From the NCBI GenBank assembly GCA_963921195.1, contig OY992537.1:208385736-208449735 (forward strand): a DNA stretch of 64,000 nt, written 5' to 3'. The notes beneath the pieces were generated by a model. The model was given only the letters and a program-made list of their open reading frames with translations. It searched no databases and was not told where the DNA came from. Source of the DNA: Pegoplata infirma (lineage: Eukaryota > Arthropoda > Insecta > Diptera > Anthomyiidae). Position 1 is the first letter of the stretch; every line of letters begins with the position of its first letter. Below, piece after piece: positions 37,311 through 46,309 of the stretch. Both the position numbers and the translations under genes were made by a program.

Positions 37311-38215
37311 AGATATTAAAAAAAAAAACTTAAGTGGTATTCAGAGTCTTACTTGCCAGCCCTGACATTGGTGGCAAAAGAGAAGTACTCTTGATATATT
37401 GTTCCAGATTCAGAGTATATTTTTTGGATTTAAAAATTGTCAAATTTGATTAAACTTGGAATTACAAAAGCTTCAAATTTGTGTATACGACACAATTTTC
37501 AATGCATGTGTTCTGAAACATTATTTGACAAAAAAAAATCAAACCCTTTGACAAATTTCATAAAAAATCTTCGTTTTCACCATTTGTATTTCTGAAGAAA
37601 TAAAATAAAAATTATTTTAAAATATCAAAATTTTTTCCGGTGATCACAAATATAGTCAAATGTGGCAGAGGCTTTAACTAGAGTCGAGAGAAAAGCAATG
37701 GAATAGTATTCACGATGCATAACTTACTTGGCCTGTCGAAATAACCGTTTAAAGGTGTCTTATTCACTACCGTAAAAGTTTACGAATTTAAACCCACACA
37801 AAATTTTTTTTTAATGAAAATTTTTTCAATATTTTGAAATTTTTAGAAAAAAACCTTCGTTAGAATAGAGATAAAAAAAATAATACTGAGCCTTTTTTGT
37901 TAACAAACGTATATTTTGTAGTGCAAAGTCTTAAAATTTGTATATTGTCAAATAATTTTGGGGGGGGGGGCCCGGGCCCCCAGGGCACCCCCCCTGCGTA
38001 CGTGCCTGGTCCCAGGCATGGTAAGTTGGTAAATGGGAAATATTCGCTTTTGAAGAACTAAACAAAACTCTGAAAAAGGTACAGTTTTTAAAAGCAGGGG
38101 AGGGAAAGGTTTCCCCCAAAGTCCCCCGACGCCGCTATGTACCCATATTTTTATTACACTTTGGAGGGTATAGAAGATTCGACGTAGTCAAATTTAACAG
38201 TCTCACTTGTTATTT

Positions 38216-38750
38216 TATCAAATTATTTAAACAGAGAGAGGCGTTAACAGTTGAACATTGCATGCGAATTCATGCGTTCTTAGGTAGACAAGAAAACATG
38301 TGTTAACAAATTCCACTGAAAAAAAAGTTGCGCAAATGTATGTCTACAAAACAGTTGAACATTACACGCGAAAAAGGCCGATTAGACCATTTAAAGAATC
38401 TCACATTGGAAGATAGATACGTAGGGAAATGCGAAAAACTAATACAGTGGGCGACAATACATTGGAAACTTAGATGTAATTTTTAGATGCAATTTTTACA
38501 GACAAAGATGCAATTTTTTACAGACAAAGTTAACAATACCAAACGTTATTATTATAAAACGAGTATTATTATTAAAAAATGTTATGTAGGTAATTTTTAA
38601 AGCTTTAACTTAAGCTTGATAGCGTTCAGGTTGAGTAAATAATAAATGTACTACGAGGGTCGATCTGGAAAATTAAATTATTTATAGACATTTCTTTAAC
38701 ACATTTTATAAAAATATTTCTAAGTCGATTTTTTTCCAAGTTCGAACATT
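38216..38750. other. Unassigned AT-rich DNA
   Basis: Two ACAGTTGAACATT words occur near 38241 and 38350. No gene. Confidence 0.4.
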
Positions 38751-39013
38751 CACACAAAAAAAAAAATTTCCAATGAACGACTTTCATAGTATTTATGAAC
38801 AAATTCATACATTTTATTAACTTTTTCATAATTTTTATAAACTTTTTCATAGTATTTATGAATAAATCATAATATGAGGAATTTAGAACTATTTAATATT
38901 TTTCATAAATACTATGAAAAAGTTTATAAATATTATGAAAAATTTAATAAATTGTATGAATTTGTTCATAAATACTATGAAAATCGTTCATTGGAAAAAA
39001 ATTTTTTTGTGTG
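38751..39013. mobile_element. 263-bp palindromic MITE
   Basis: Ends CACACAAAAAA and TTTTTTTGTGTG. Arms pair over CCAATGAACGA/TCGTTCATTGG and CATAGTATTTATGAAC/GTTCATAAATACTATG. Repeated CATAGTATTTATGAA words in both orientations fill the interior. TSD unclear. Confidence 0.75.
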
Positions 39014-39181
39014 TTAAAAATTTAAAAAAAGGTCCAATAAATTTTACTCAGTGATCAAATAAATTTTCCAACAACCCAAACAACCAGTGAAATTTTTAAA
39101 TACAGTAGACAAATCCACATTCTTTTTCCTCCAATTTTTTGACCACCAATTTTTTGTAAACAAAGAAAAATTTTAATTATT

Positions 39182-39436
39182 TATTTATTATATTTTTTTG
39201 GCGTTTGGTAATTTGCTGTTTGTGTTTTTGATTGATGAAGAAAATTGTGTCTTCTAAAGATTAAATTAAATGTGGATTTACCCTAGACCATGGTTTCTGT
39301 AGCCACTTCTACATCTTTAGTAGGCAATTACATTGAATTGGTTATTTGATGTTTGCTAGATAAATTCTTTAAATGTTTTTTTATCAACAGACTATCCTGC
39401 CATGAGATTCGAACCTGTGCTTCTAAATCACTCATG
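39182..39436 (-). mobile_element. tRNA-derived SINE, copy 2 (head truncated)
   Basis: Matches copy 1 over the body and B box (GGTTCGAATCT, near 39405-39415) but stops before the A box, at the ACTCATG word near 39436. Same orientation as copy 1, 2.8 kb away, outside the hAT-like element. Lacking the A box it cannot start its own transcription in the usual way. Confidence 0.75.
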
Positions 39437-39439
39437 GTA

Positions 39440-39700
39440 TTAAAAAATTATTTTAATACTTCATTACTAGGTATACACTTAGGTGTACTTAAATTAATAC
39501 ACAATAACATATTTTCTTTTTTTACAAAAAATTGGTGGACAAAAGAATTAAAGGTCAAAAATTTTGGATCTTTTCTACTGTACTTAAAAAATGCCTGCGA
39601 ATTTTGTACTCTTGCCCAAAACATTAAATAATAATAATGTTTTGCGGAAGATTTGGGTTTACTTTCCAAAGCAAAGTTTTTTTTAGAAAAAATAATGTTA
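39440..39700. other. Unassigned AT-rich DNA
   Basis: Short open frames on both strands (39353-39631 and 39448-39723) overlap the SINE edge and have no domain. Confidence 0.4.
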
Positions 39701-39705
39701 TATTG

Positions 39706-39880
39706 CTTTGCTATTCCATTCAAAACGAATTAAAATATCAGTCGAGGACCCCATTAAAAAACCAAAAGAGTTGTACATTTCGTAAGTGAGTGCTAAAATA
39801 AGTGCAAAAAAGTGTTTGCACATTTTGGAGAGTATAAAAGATTCGGCACCAAAGAATAAAACACTCTCACTTGTTTTATG
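39706..39880 (+). repeat. TATACCC-family repeat, partial
   Basis: Carries ATATCAGTCGAGGACCCCAT, GGAGAGTATAAAAGATTCGG and AACACTCTCACTTGTT. The middle of the family sequence is missing. Confidence 0.65.
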
Positions 39881-39989
39881 TAAATTTGATAAACAAATGG
39901 AAAATTTTTATGCGGAAAGCTTAGACTTGGTGAAAAAGCAGTTTTGGTAAAAAAAAAAAAAAATTTCACGAAAAACAAAATTATGGTAA

Positions 39990-40690
39990 AAAAAATTTAA
40001 TGAACCAAAAATTTTTGGTGAAAAAAAATTTTAATGAAAAAAAGTTTTTGATGAATTTTTTTGATGAAAAGAAAAATTTTTGGATGTAAAAAAAAAATAT
40101 AAACAAAAAAAATTATTTGGTGAGAAAAAATTGATGATAAAAAATTTAATAAAAAAATTTGATGAAAAAAAATTAATGAAAAAAAATATGATAAAAAAAG
40201 AATTATGAAAAAAAAATTTTAACGAAAAAAAAAAATTGATGAAAAAAAAATGAATGAAAAAAAATTGATGAAAAAACAAAAAAATTTATGAAAAAAAAAA
40301 ATTTTTAATGAAAAAAAAAAAAAATTTGATGAAAAAAAAATTAATGAAAAAAAAAAAATTTTGATGAAAAAAAAATTGATGAAAAAACAAAATTGATAAA
40401 AAAAAAATTTATGAAAAAAAATTTTTGAAAAAAAAAAAAATTGATGAAAAAAAAATTTGATAAAAAAAAAATTGATGAAAAAAAAAAAAATTTACGAAAA
40501 AAAAAAAATTTGATGAAAAAAAAAAAATAAATGAAAAAAAAATTTGATGAAAAAAAATTGATGAAAAAAAAAAATTGATGAAAAAAAAATTGATGAAAAA
40601 AAAAATTTATGAAAAAAAAAATTGATAAAAAAAAAAATTGATGAAAAAAAAAAAAAATTGATGAAAAAAAAATTTTTTTGATGAAAAATA
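39990..40690 (+). repeat. A-rich (GATGAAAAAAAATT)n array, part 1
   Basis: Loose 12-17-bp units of TTGATG or TTTATG followed by A-runs, about 45-50 units. Complement of the array at 22150-22345. Confidence 0.85.
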
Positions 40691-40694
40691 ATTT

Positions 40695-40918
40695 TGTTTC
40701 TTTTTATTCACCAGCTGGTGAAAAACAGTTTTATTCACCACGAGGTGAATTATTATCCAAGTTACAAACCCAAGTTATTAACATTTTTGGTTTTAAGAAA
40801 ATGAAAATAGTAATTCCAATTTTCTTTTTCGTTAATTGTTAGCTTATATAGTCAAACTGAGGTGGCGTCCTGCAACTTTTTTAAAATTAGACACCAGCCT
40901 AAAAACATTATCATGTTA
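40695..40918 (+). repeat. Repeat block with CACC-dyad module, inverted copy of 21911-22150
   Basis: CACCAGCTGGTG at 40709-40720 and CACCACGAGGTG at 40736-40747, then about 170 bp shared in complement with the 22-kb block. A third, shorter copy lies at 42420-42545. Confidence 0.8.
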
Positions 40919-41124
40919 AAAACCAAAAGAGCTGTACATTTCGTAAGTGAGTGAAAAAATAAGTGCAAAAAAGTAATTTTACATTTTGGATAAAATACTT
41001 GTTTTATGTACATTTGATAAACAAATGGAAAATTTTAATGCAAAAAGCTTAGGCTTGGTGAAAAAGAAGTTTTGGCAAAAAAATTATTTTTTTTCACGAA
41101 AAACAAACTTATGTTAAAAAAATT

Positions 41125-41702
41125 TTATGAACCCAAAATTTTTGATGAAAAAAAATTTTGATGAAAAATAATTTTTGATGAATTTTTTTGATGAAAAAAA
41201 AATTTTCTTTGATGTAAAAAAAATTGATGAAAAAAAAAAGGAAAAAAAAAAATTTTTTGGTTTGATAATAAAAAATTTGATGAAAAAAAATTGATGAAAA
41301 AAAAATTGATGAAATAAAATATGATTGAAAAAAAATTTATGAAAAAAAAATTTATGAAAAAAAAATTTGATAAAAAAAAAAAATTTGATGAAAAAAAAAA
41401 TAAATGAAAAGAAAAATTTTTTAATGTAAAAAAAATATGAAAAAAAAAAATTTTGGTGAGAAAAAAATTGATAATAAAAAATTTTATAAAAAAATTTAAT
41501 GAATACAAATTGATGAAAAAAATATGATAAAAAAAAATTTTGATGAAAAAAAAAAAAAAATTTTATGAAAAAAAAAAAATAATAAAAAAAAATTTATGAA
41601 AAAAAAAATTGATGAAAAAAATTTGATGAACAAAAATTTGATAAAAAAAAATTTTATGAAAAAAAAAAAAAATTTGATAAAAAAAAATTTGATAAAAAAA
41701 AG
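41125..41702 (+). repeat. A-rich (GATGAAAAAAAATT)n array, part 2
   Basis: Same unit type as part 1. The two parts also share their left flanks (AAACAAATGGAAAATTTT near 39892 and 41020), so the array plus about 150 bp of flank is duplicated. Confidence 0.85.
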
Positions 41703-42221
41703 CATGGTTGGTTACCGTTACCCTTATTATACCGTTACCGATTCAAAACCCTTTCAAATCGAATACCGTTACCGTTACCGATACAGCTAAAAATATTTTT
41801 AAAATACCGTTACCCTTACCGTTACCGTTATAATTATTAGAAGTTACCGGTATTGTACCGGTATTCAAAATTTTACCTGTTTTAAGGGATTTTAACGAAC
41901 AAAAAAATAAAATCAAATTGCTAACATAATTTTAAATTTATAATTTGCAAATTATCATAAAATAAATGAAAAAAATAATAATCATATCAAATCTATACTG
42001 GTTTTTGGGTCTATAAAATATTTTTAGCTTTCAGTTCTATCTTTTTTCAAATTTTTAACTAAATTAATAATACCGGTACGTACCGGTTTGGTTGGTTCGG
42101 TACCGGTACATACGTTACCGAAACGATTTGAAAACACTTACCGTTACCTTTACCGAATTAAATAAAAATTAGATACTGTTACCGTTACCCTTACCGTTAT
42201 TCGTTTCGGTAACCAACCTTG
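41703..42221. mobile_element. 519-bp hAT-like MITE built of TTACCG repeats
   Basis: Ends CATGGTTGGTTACCG and, in reverse, CAAGGTTGGTTACCG, fitting the hAT start rule. Flanks AAAAAAAG and AAAAAAGA are consistent with a slipped 8-bp duplication in the A-rich array. The interior is dominated by ACCGTTACC and TACCGGTA words, densest near both ends. Confidence 0.7.
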
Positions 42222-42395
42222 AAAAAAGATGATAAAAAAAGATGATGAAAAAAAAAATTTGATGGAAAAAAAATTTGATGAAAAAAATTGATGAAAAAAA
42301 AAATTTAATGGAAAAAAAATTGATGAAAAAAAAAAAAATTTATGAAAAAAATAAAAATTTGATGAAAAAAAAAATTAATGAAAAAAAATTTTGTT
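42222..42395 (+). repeat. A-rich (GATGAAAAAAAATT)n array, part 3
   Basis: Continuation of part 2 after the TTACCG element. Confidence 0.8.
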
Positions 42396-42419
42396 TTTTG
42401 GTGAAAAATAATTATGTTA

Positions 42420-42780
42420 CTTTTTATTCACCAGCTGGTGAAAAACGGTTTTATTCACCACGAGGTGAATTATTATCCAAGTTACAAACCCCAGTTATAA
42501 AATTTTTGGTTTTAAGAAAGTGAAAATAGTAATTCTTGTTTTCTTTTTCGTTAACGATTGTCATTACCTTTTCTACTTGCAGTATAGGGTTTTTATTTTT
42601 GCTAAATATTCTTGACAATGGGATCTGACAAATCCCGAAACACGTGTCGATTAAGTCTTGCAAAAATGGCCAAAATAAAATAATTTAAAACAGAAAAATA
42701 ATTTTCTTGAAAATTATTCTATGAGAATATCATAGTTTTAATTAGTAAAGAAAATAATGACCTCGAACTAGAATAAACCT
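42420..42780 (+). repeat. CACC-dyad module followed by a GAAACACGTGTCG hairpin repeat
   Basis: CACCAGCTGGTG at 42429-42440 and CACCACGAGGTG at 42456-42467. From about 42598 the sequence matches 63248-63425, with a GGGAT/ATCCC hairpin at 42620-42636 followed by GAAACACGTGTCG. Ends near AATGACCTCGAACTAGAATAAAC. Confidence 0.7.
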
Positions 42781-42854
42781 ACTCTAAATATTTTTTTTTT
42801 TTAATTGTTCATTAGTATTAACGCTGACAAAATGCAAAAGAAAAATTGAATTCT

Positions 42855-43383
42855 AACAAGTGAGAGTGTTAAATTCGGCTGTGCCGAATCTTTTATACCC
42901 TCCAAAATGTATAAAAAATAAAAAAAAAAAAAATTTTGTCAGGGTCGTTTTTTTGGGAGGGGGTGATGGGGTCGGCGGTGACATTGAGAGCACCTTCCCA
43001 TCGCGATAAATATATCAAATGTTTCATTTATTTATCAAAAATACAAAAAAATATTTAAAAAAGGGTAGTTTTTCAGAGGTTGGTTCAGTTCTTCAAGGGA
43101 GAACTTTTTTCCCCCTGGGCCGATTTTGCCGATTCGCGAACTTAACCTGCCTATGACCATGAGACATATTTGTGCCAAACTTCAGGAGTCTAGCTGTTTT
43201 TTTTTTGACTGCATTGTGTTATCTACAGACAGACGGACGGACGGACGGATATTCACATAACGTCTTAGAATCGATCACAGATCAATAATATATATACTTT
43301 ATGGGGAGATCGATATTTCGATGCGTTACAAACGGAATGACAAAGTGAGTATACCCCCATACTGTGGTTGGAGGGTATAAAAA
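42855..43383 (-). repeat. TATACCC-family repeat, minus strand
   Basis: Reads AACAAGTGAGAGTG, a perfect TTCGGCTGTGCCGAA hairpin (near 42874-42888), TTTTATACCCTCC, (GACG)n near 43230 and, at the far end, CATACTGTGGTTGGAGGGTA. The most intact copy. It interrupts another repeat that resumes at 43384. Confidence 0.8.
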
Positions 43384-44010
43384 TTATAGACATTTCTGGT
43401 ATTCCCATACCGGTTTCAAACACTCCAGTTAGTGTTATTATCAGTAGAATTTTAAATGCCAGTTTGTCTTGTTAATGGAAATTGTTTTTTATATATGTGA
43501 TTATTTATAATTTCTACAGAATTATAAGAATAAAATATTTGAGCTCGAGGCCTAGGGCTCAGCTCAAATATTTTATTCTTATAATTAAATTGGAAAGGTC
43601 GAATCAAAAACAACTATAATTTCTACAGAATAAATTTTAACAGTTTCCAACACTACAATTCTATTTCTAGCAATCTCAAAATTACCTCATACTTTTTATC
43701 AACTTTTTTTCGCAAAGGTTGCCAACATGATCTGGAATTGCAGACACAGATAAAGGAATTTGTCTTTTCTGTTTCGGAGACGTAACTAATGGCGACATAT
43801 TTTGTCAGTAATTTTATTTGTTTTTTAACTGTGAGTACAGATTGAGCTCGGGCTCTAATTATATTTGTTTTAAGGCCTCAAGTGGAAAAAATGCAGAAGA
43901 AAAATTGGATTTCTAAAAATTGTAGACATTTCTAATATTCCCATACCGGTTGCAAACACTCCATTTATTGTTATAATTAGTAGGGTTTTAAATGTCGGTT
44001 TGTCTTGTAA
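43384..44010 (+). repeat. Dispersed host repeat, two partial copies with a hairpin insertion
   Basis: Copy 1 runs about 43384-43810 and copy 2 about 43820-44010; both carry CCCATACCGGTT, the empty site of the Transib-like insertion. In copy 1 a hairpin of about 30-bp arms (43522-43590, AATAAAATATTTGAGCTC and complement) sits between two copies of TATAATTTCTACAGAAT (about 43506 and 43615). Confidence 0.7.
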
Positions 44011-44342
44011 CTCCGATTTCTAGGCAGAAGAAGTTCAAAAGACTTAGCACATCCGAATTAAACACTTTAACTGTTTCTTTTTCACAACTGGATATACTTA
44101 GGTAATTTTGCCGAAGTTTATGCTTTTCTAAAACGTTAGACGTTTCACCTTTAAAAAACAATACGCCAAAAATTCAAGTTCACTTATTTCCTGTGGAAAT
44201 TTTATAAATTAATTTGATTGACTACAGCATTGTATCTAGACAATTGTATTTCAATTTTGGTTTGATCTTATCATTTTACTGGGGTAGATATTAAAATAAT
44301 TTAGATGATAAACAATAGAAGTAATAAATAAAAAAATTTTGG
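44011..44342. other. Upstream region of the peritrophin-like gene
   Basis: AT-rich, non-repetitive as far as I can see; likely holds the gene's control sites, but none can be named. Confidence 0.5.
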
Positions 44343-44383
44343 TATAAATAAATGGCAAAATCAATTTTAAATACCAAACAGTC
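44343..44383 (+). promoter_or_regulatory. Core promoter: TATA box and Inr-like site
   Basis: TATAAATA lies at 44343-44350, 69 bp before the final base of the upstream interval to the ATG. An initiator-like ACAGTC (fly consensus TCAGTY) lies at 44378-44383, about 37 bp after the first T of the TATA box, slightly further than the usual 30-31. A start near 44374-44380 would give a 5' leader of about 40 nt, normal for a highly expressed fly structural gene. Confidence 0.6.
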
Positions 44384-44418
44384 ACGCACTTACCGTTCTC
44401 AAGACAATTTGTGAGACT

Positions 44419-46187
44419 ATGAAGTACTTATTTGGTAAGTTATTAAACAAATATCAAACATCTCATAGAAGGTGCAATAGATTTTTTCAACATGGTTTTT
44501 ACTTTCAGCTACAACGTGCCTTTTATTGGCCCTTGCGGCCACTTCCGTACAAGCTGGAAAATTAGAGAATTCCTTGTACGCCAAATATATGTGTCGTACA
44601 AAGCAGGATGGTTTCAGAGCTCTGGTACCCGGCAGTTGCTCTCAATTTTACGAATGTGAAAATGGAAAATCTCAACTACGTTCTTGTCCTCGCTATTATG
44701 ATTCTGCGAGTCGTATTTGTGTAAACAGTAATCCTGGATGTGTGGAGACATTAAAACGTGATATGACTAAGGTTGGCGACTGTTCTGGTCCCTGCTGTGG
44801 TATAACAGATGGTGGTTTTGTTTTGGATCCCAGCAATTCACAAATATATTATCAGTGCAAGGATAACTGTATTTTCACCACGAATACATGTACGGGTGAT
44901 TTAGAGTTTGATTTAGTAACATTGAAGTGCTCTTCACCATCTAATTGTGGAGATAACGGTGAGCCGTGTACGGATGCACCTCCTCCATGCACTGGAGCAC
45001 CTCCTACAACTCCTCCATGTACTGAAAAACCAACAACAACACCTTGTACAACAACACCTTGTACAACAACAACATGCACAACAACACCTTGTACAACAAC
45101 AACATGCACCACAACGACATGCACCACAACCACATGCACTACAACAACATGCACTACAACGACATGCACCACAACAACATGCACGACAACAACATGCACC
45201 ACAACAACATGCACCACAACAACAAGCACAACAACAACATCTACCACAACGACATGCACCACAACGACATGCACCACAACCACATGCACTACAACGACAT
45301 GCACCACAACAACATGCACCACAACAACATGTACCACAACCACATGCACCACAACCACATGCACTACAACAACATGCACTACGACAACATGCACCACAAC
45401 CACATGCACTACAACAACATGCACTACAACAACAAGTACAACAACAACATCCACAACAACAACAACATGCACTACAACCACATGCACCACAACCACATGC
45501 ACTACAACGACATGCACCACAACAACATGCACCACAACAACATGTACCACAACGACATGCACCACAACCACATGTACTACAACAACATGCACTACGACAA
45601 CATGCACCACAACCACATGCACTACAACAACATGCACTACAACAACATGCACTACAACAACAAGTACAACAACGACATCCACAACAACAACATCTACAAC
45701 AACAACAACATGCACTACAACCACATGCACTACAACCACATGCACAACAACACCATGTACTACTACCACCTGCACAACAACACCATGCACTACTACCCCC
45801 TGCACAACAACACCATGCACTACTACCCCCTGCACAACAACACCATGCACTACTACCCCCTGCACAACAACACCATGCACTACTACCCCCTGCACAACAA
45901 CACCTTGTACGACAACACCCCCATGCGACACCGTGATAACCGTCACTGAGCCTTCGAAAACCTTACTAACAAATATGAACAGATACCTTCAATTGTCCTG
46001 TATGGACAAGCCCAATGGTTTTATGTTGGCCTCATTGACAAGTTGCAGTGAATACTATATTTGCAGAAATCGTCGAGCTTTACCCGTTAGCTGTGGAGCT
46101 AAATATTTCAACGCATTGAAGGGTATTTGTGATAAGCCTGAAAATACAAATTGCATTCAAAGCGAGTCCTTTAGAAAACGGTTGTAA
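44419..46187 (+). CDS. Peritrophin-like secreted chitin-binding mucin; two exons (44419-44434, 44509-46187)
   Basis: Predicted 564-residue secreted protein. The start is the ATG at 44419: exon 1 encodes MKYLF plus one base, a GTAAGT donor follows at 44435 and an acceptor ends at 44508. The join gives a signal peptide, MKYLFATTCLLLALAATSVQA, and keeps the long frame that ends with TAA at 46185. Residues 34-83 form a six-cysteine chitin-binding domain (peritrophin-A/CBM14 type) with Cys gaps of 14, 5, 9, 10 and 6. Residues 97-152 form a second, divergent one with extra cysteines. Residues about 157-485 are a mucin-like run of CTTTT pentads, with Ser replacing Cys at a few points and CTTTP near the end. 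Residues 503-554 form a third domain, gaps 14, 5, 9, 11 and 7. The family binds chitin in the peritrophic matrix or other extracellular chitin layers, and Thr-rich linkers are normally O-glycosylated. A Cys in nearly every pentad is odd. The family call is firm; the tissue and exact gene name are not known. Confidence 0.88.
44435..44508 (+). other. 74-bp intron of the peritrophin-like gene
   Basis: GTAAGT donor at 44435-44440 and a pyrimidine-rich stretch ending TTTCAG at 44503-44508. Removing it joins the first five codons and a split Ala codon (G|CT) to the long second exon and produces a clean signal peptide. Short phase-1 introns just after the start codon are common in fly cuticle and peritrophin genes. 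Confidence 0.85.
45028..45912 (+). repeat. 15-bp coding minisatellite (ACAACAACATGCACC-type) in the mucin linker
   Basis: Roughly 60 units of 15 bp, each encoding C-T-T-T-T. Third-base variants (ACA, ACC, ACG, ACT) and TGC/TGT differ between units. Blocks of about 13 units end in Ser-containing units (near 45225-45250, 45430-45460 and 45660-45705), which suggests larger block duplications. Length and phase are kept as multiples of three, so the array is under coding constraint. The last part (45740-45900) is a separate 30-bp repeat encoding CTTTPCTTTT-like and CTTTP units. Confidence 0.85.
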
Positions 46188-46271
46188 AGTGGTACCGTAA
46201 TATGTTTTCTGTGTAATATTTCTAAATATGTTCGACTACAACAAATTCAACATTTTAGTAAACAAAATTTA

Positions 46272-46287
46272 AATAAACTAAAATAAA
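46272..46287 (+). terminator. Poly(A) signals of the peritrophin-like gene
   Basis: AATAAA occurs at 46272-46277 and again at 46282-46287, about 85-100 bp after the stop codon. Degenerate satellite B units begin almost directly afterwards. Confidence 0.7.
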
Positions 46288-46309
46288 AATAATTTTGCTG
46301 TTCATGCTT

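Larger units (their letters stand above)
35464..38008. mobile_element. 2.5-kb nonautonomous hAT-like element carrying worn satellite A and a SINE
   Basis: Perfect 16-bp TIRs: CAGGCACGTACGCAGG at 35464-35479 and its complement at 37993-38008. The 8-bp TSD GTCCCAGG is at 35456-35463 and 38009-38016. A G-run follows each TIR inward. 8-bp TSDs and CAG ends fit the hAT superfamily, although the fifth base is C rather than the usual G. The interior holds worn 35-bp satellite A-type units (about 35800-37300) and a SINE (36361-36663). No transposase frame is visible. It is inserted in a TATACCC-family repeat, whose parts lie at 35299-35463 and 38017-38215. Confidence 0.8.
35299..38215 (+). repeat. 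TATACCC-family repeat split by the hAT-like element
   Basis: Left part 35299-35463 (TATACCCTCCAACTACAG, AACGCATCGAAATATC); right part 38017-38215 ending GGAGGGTATAGAAGATTCG and CTCACTTGTT. The 2545-bp hAT-like element lies between. Confidence 0.7.

Noticed and set aside
40031..41790. Phe/Lys-rich frames (FFFHQFFF and MKKKNL types)
   Set aside because: Products of the (GATGAAAAAAAATT)n array and its complement.
41720..42200. Telomere-like TTACCG repeat
   Set aside because: Bounded by TIRs inside an A-rich array and not an insect telomere sequence.
42620..42650. Hammerhead ribozyme
   Set aside because: CTGACAA is the loop of the hairpin and does not match the CTGANGA core position, so the three-stem fold cannot be drawn.
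44852..45946. Long antisense frame (364 codons) and two other plus-strand frames (329 and 301 codons) over the mucin array
   Set aside because: A 15-bp repeat without stops in several frames leaves them all open. Only the frame with signal peptide and chitin-binding domains makes sense.
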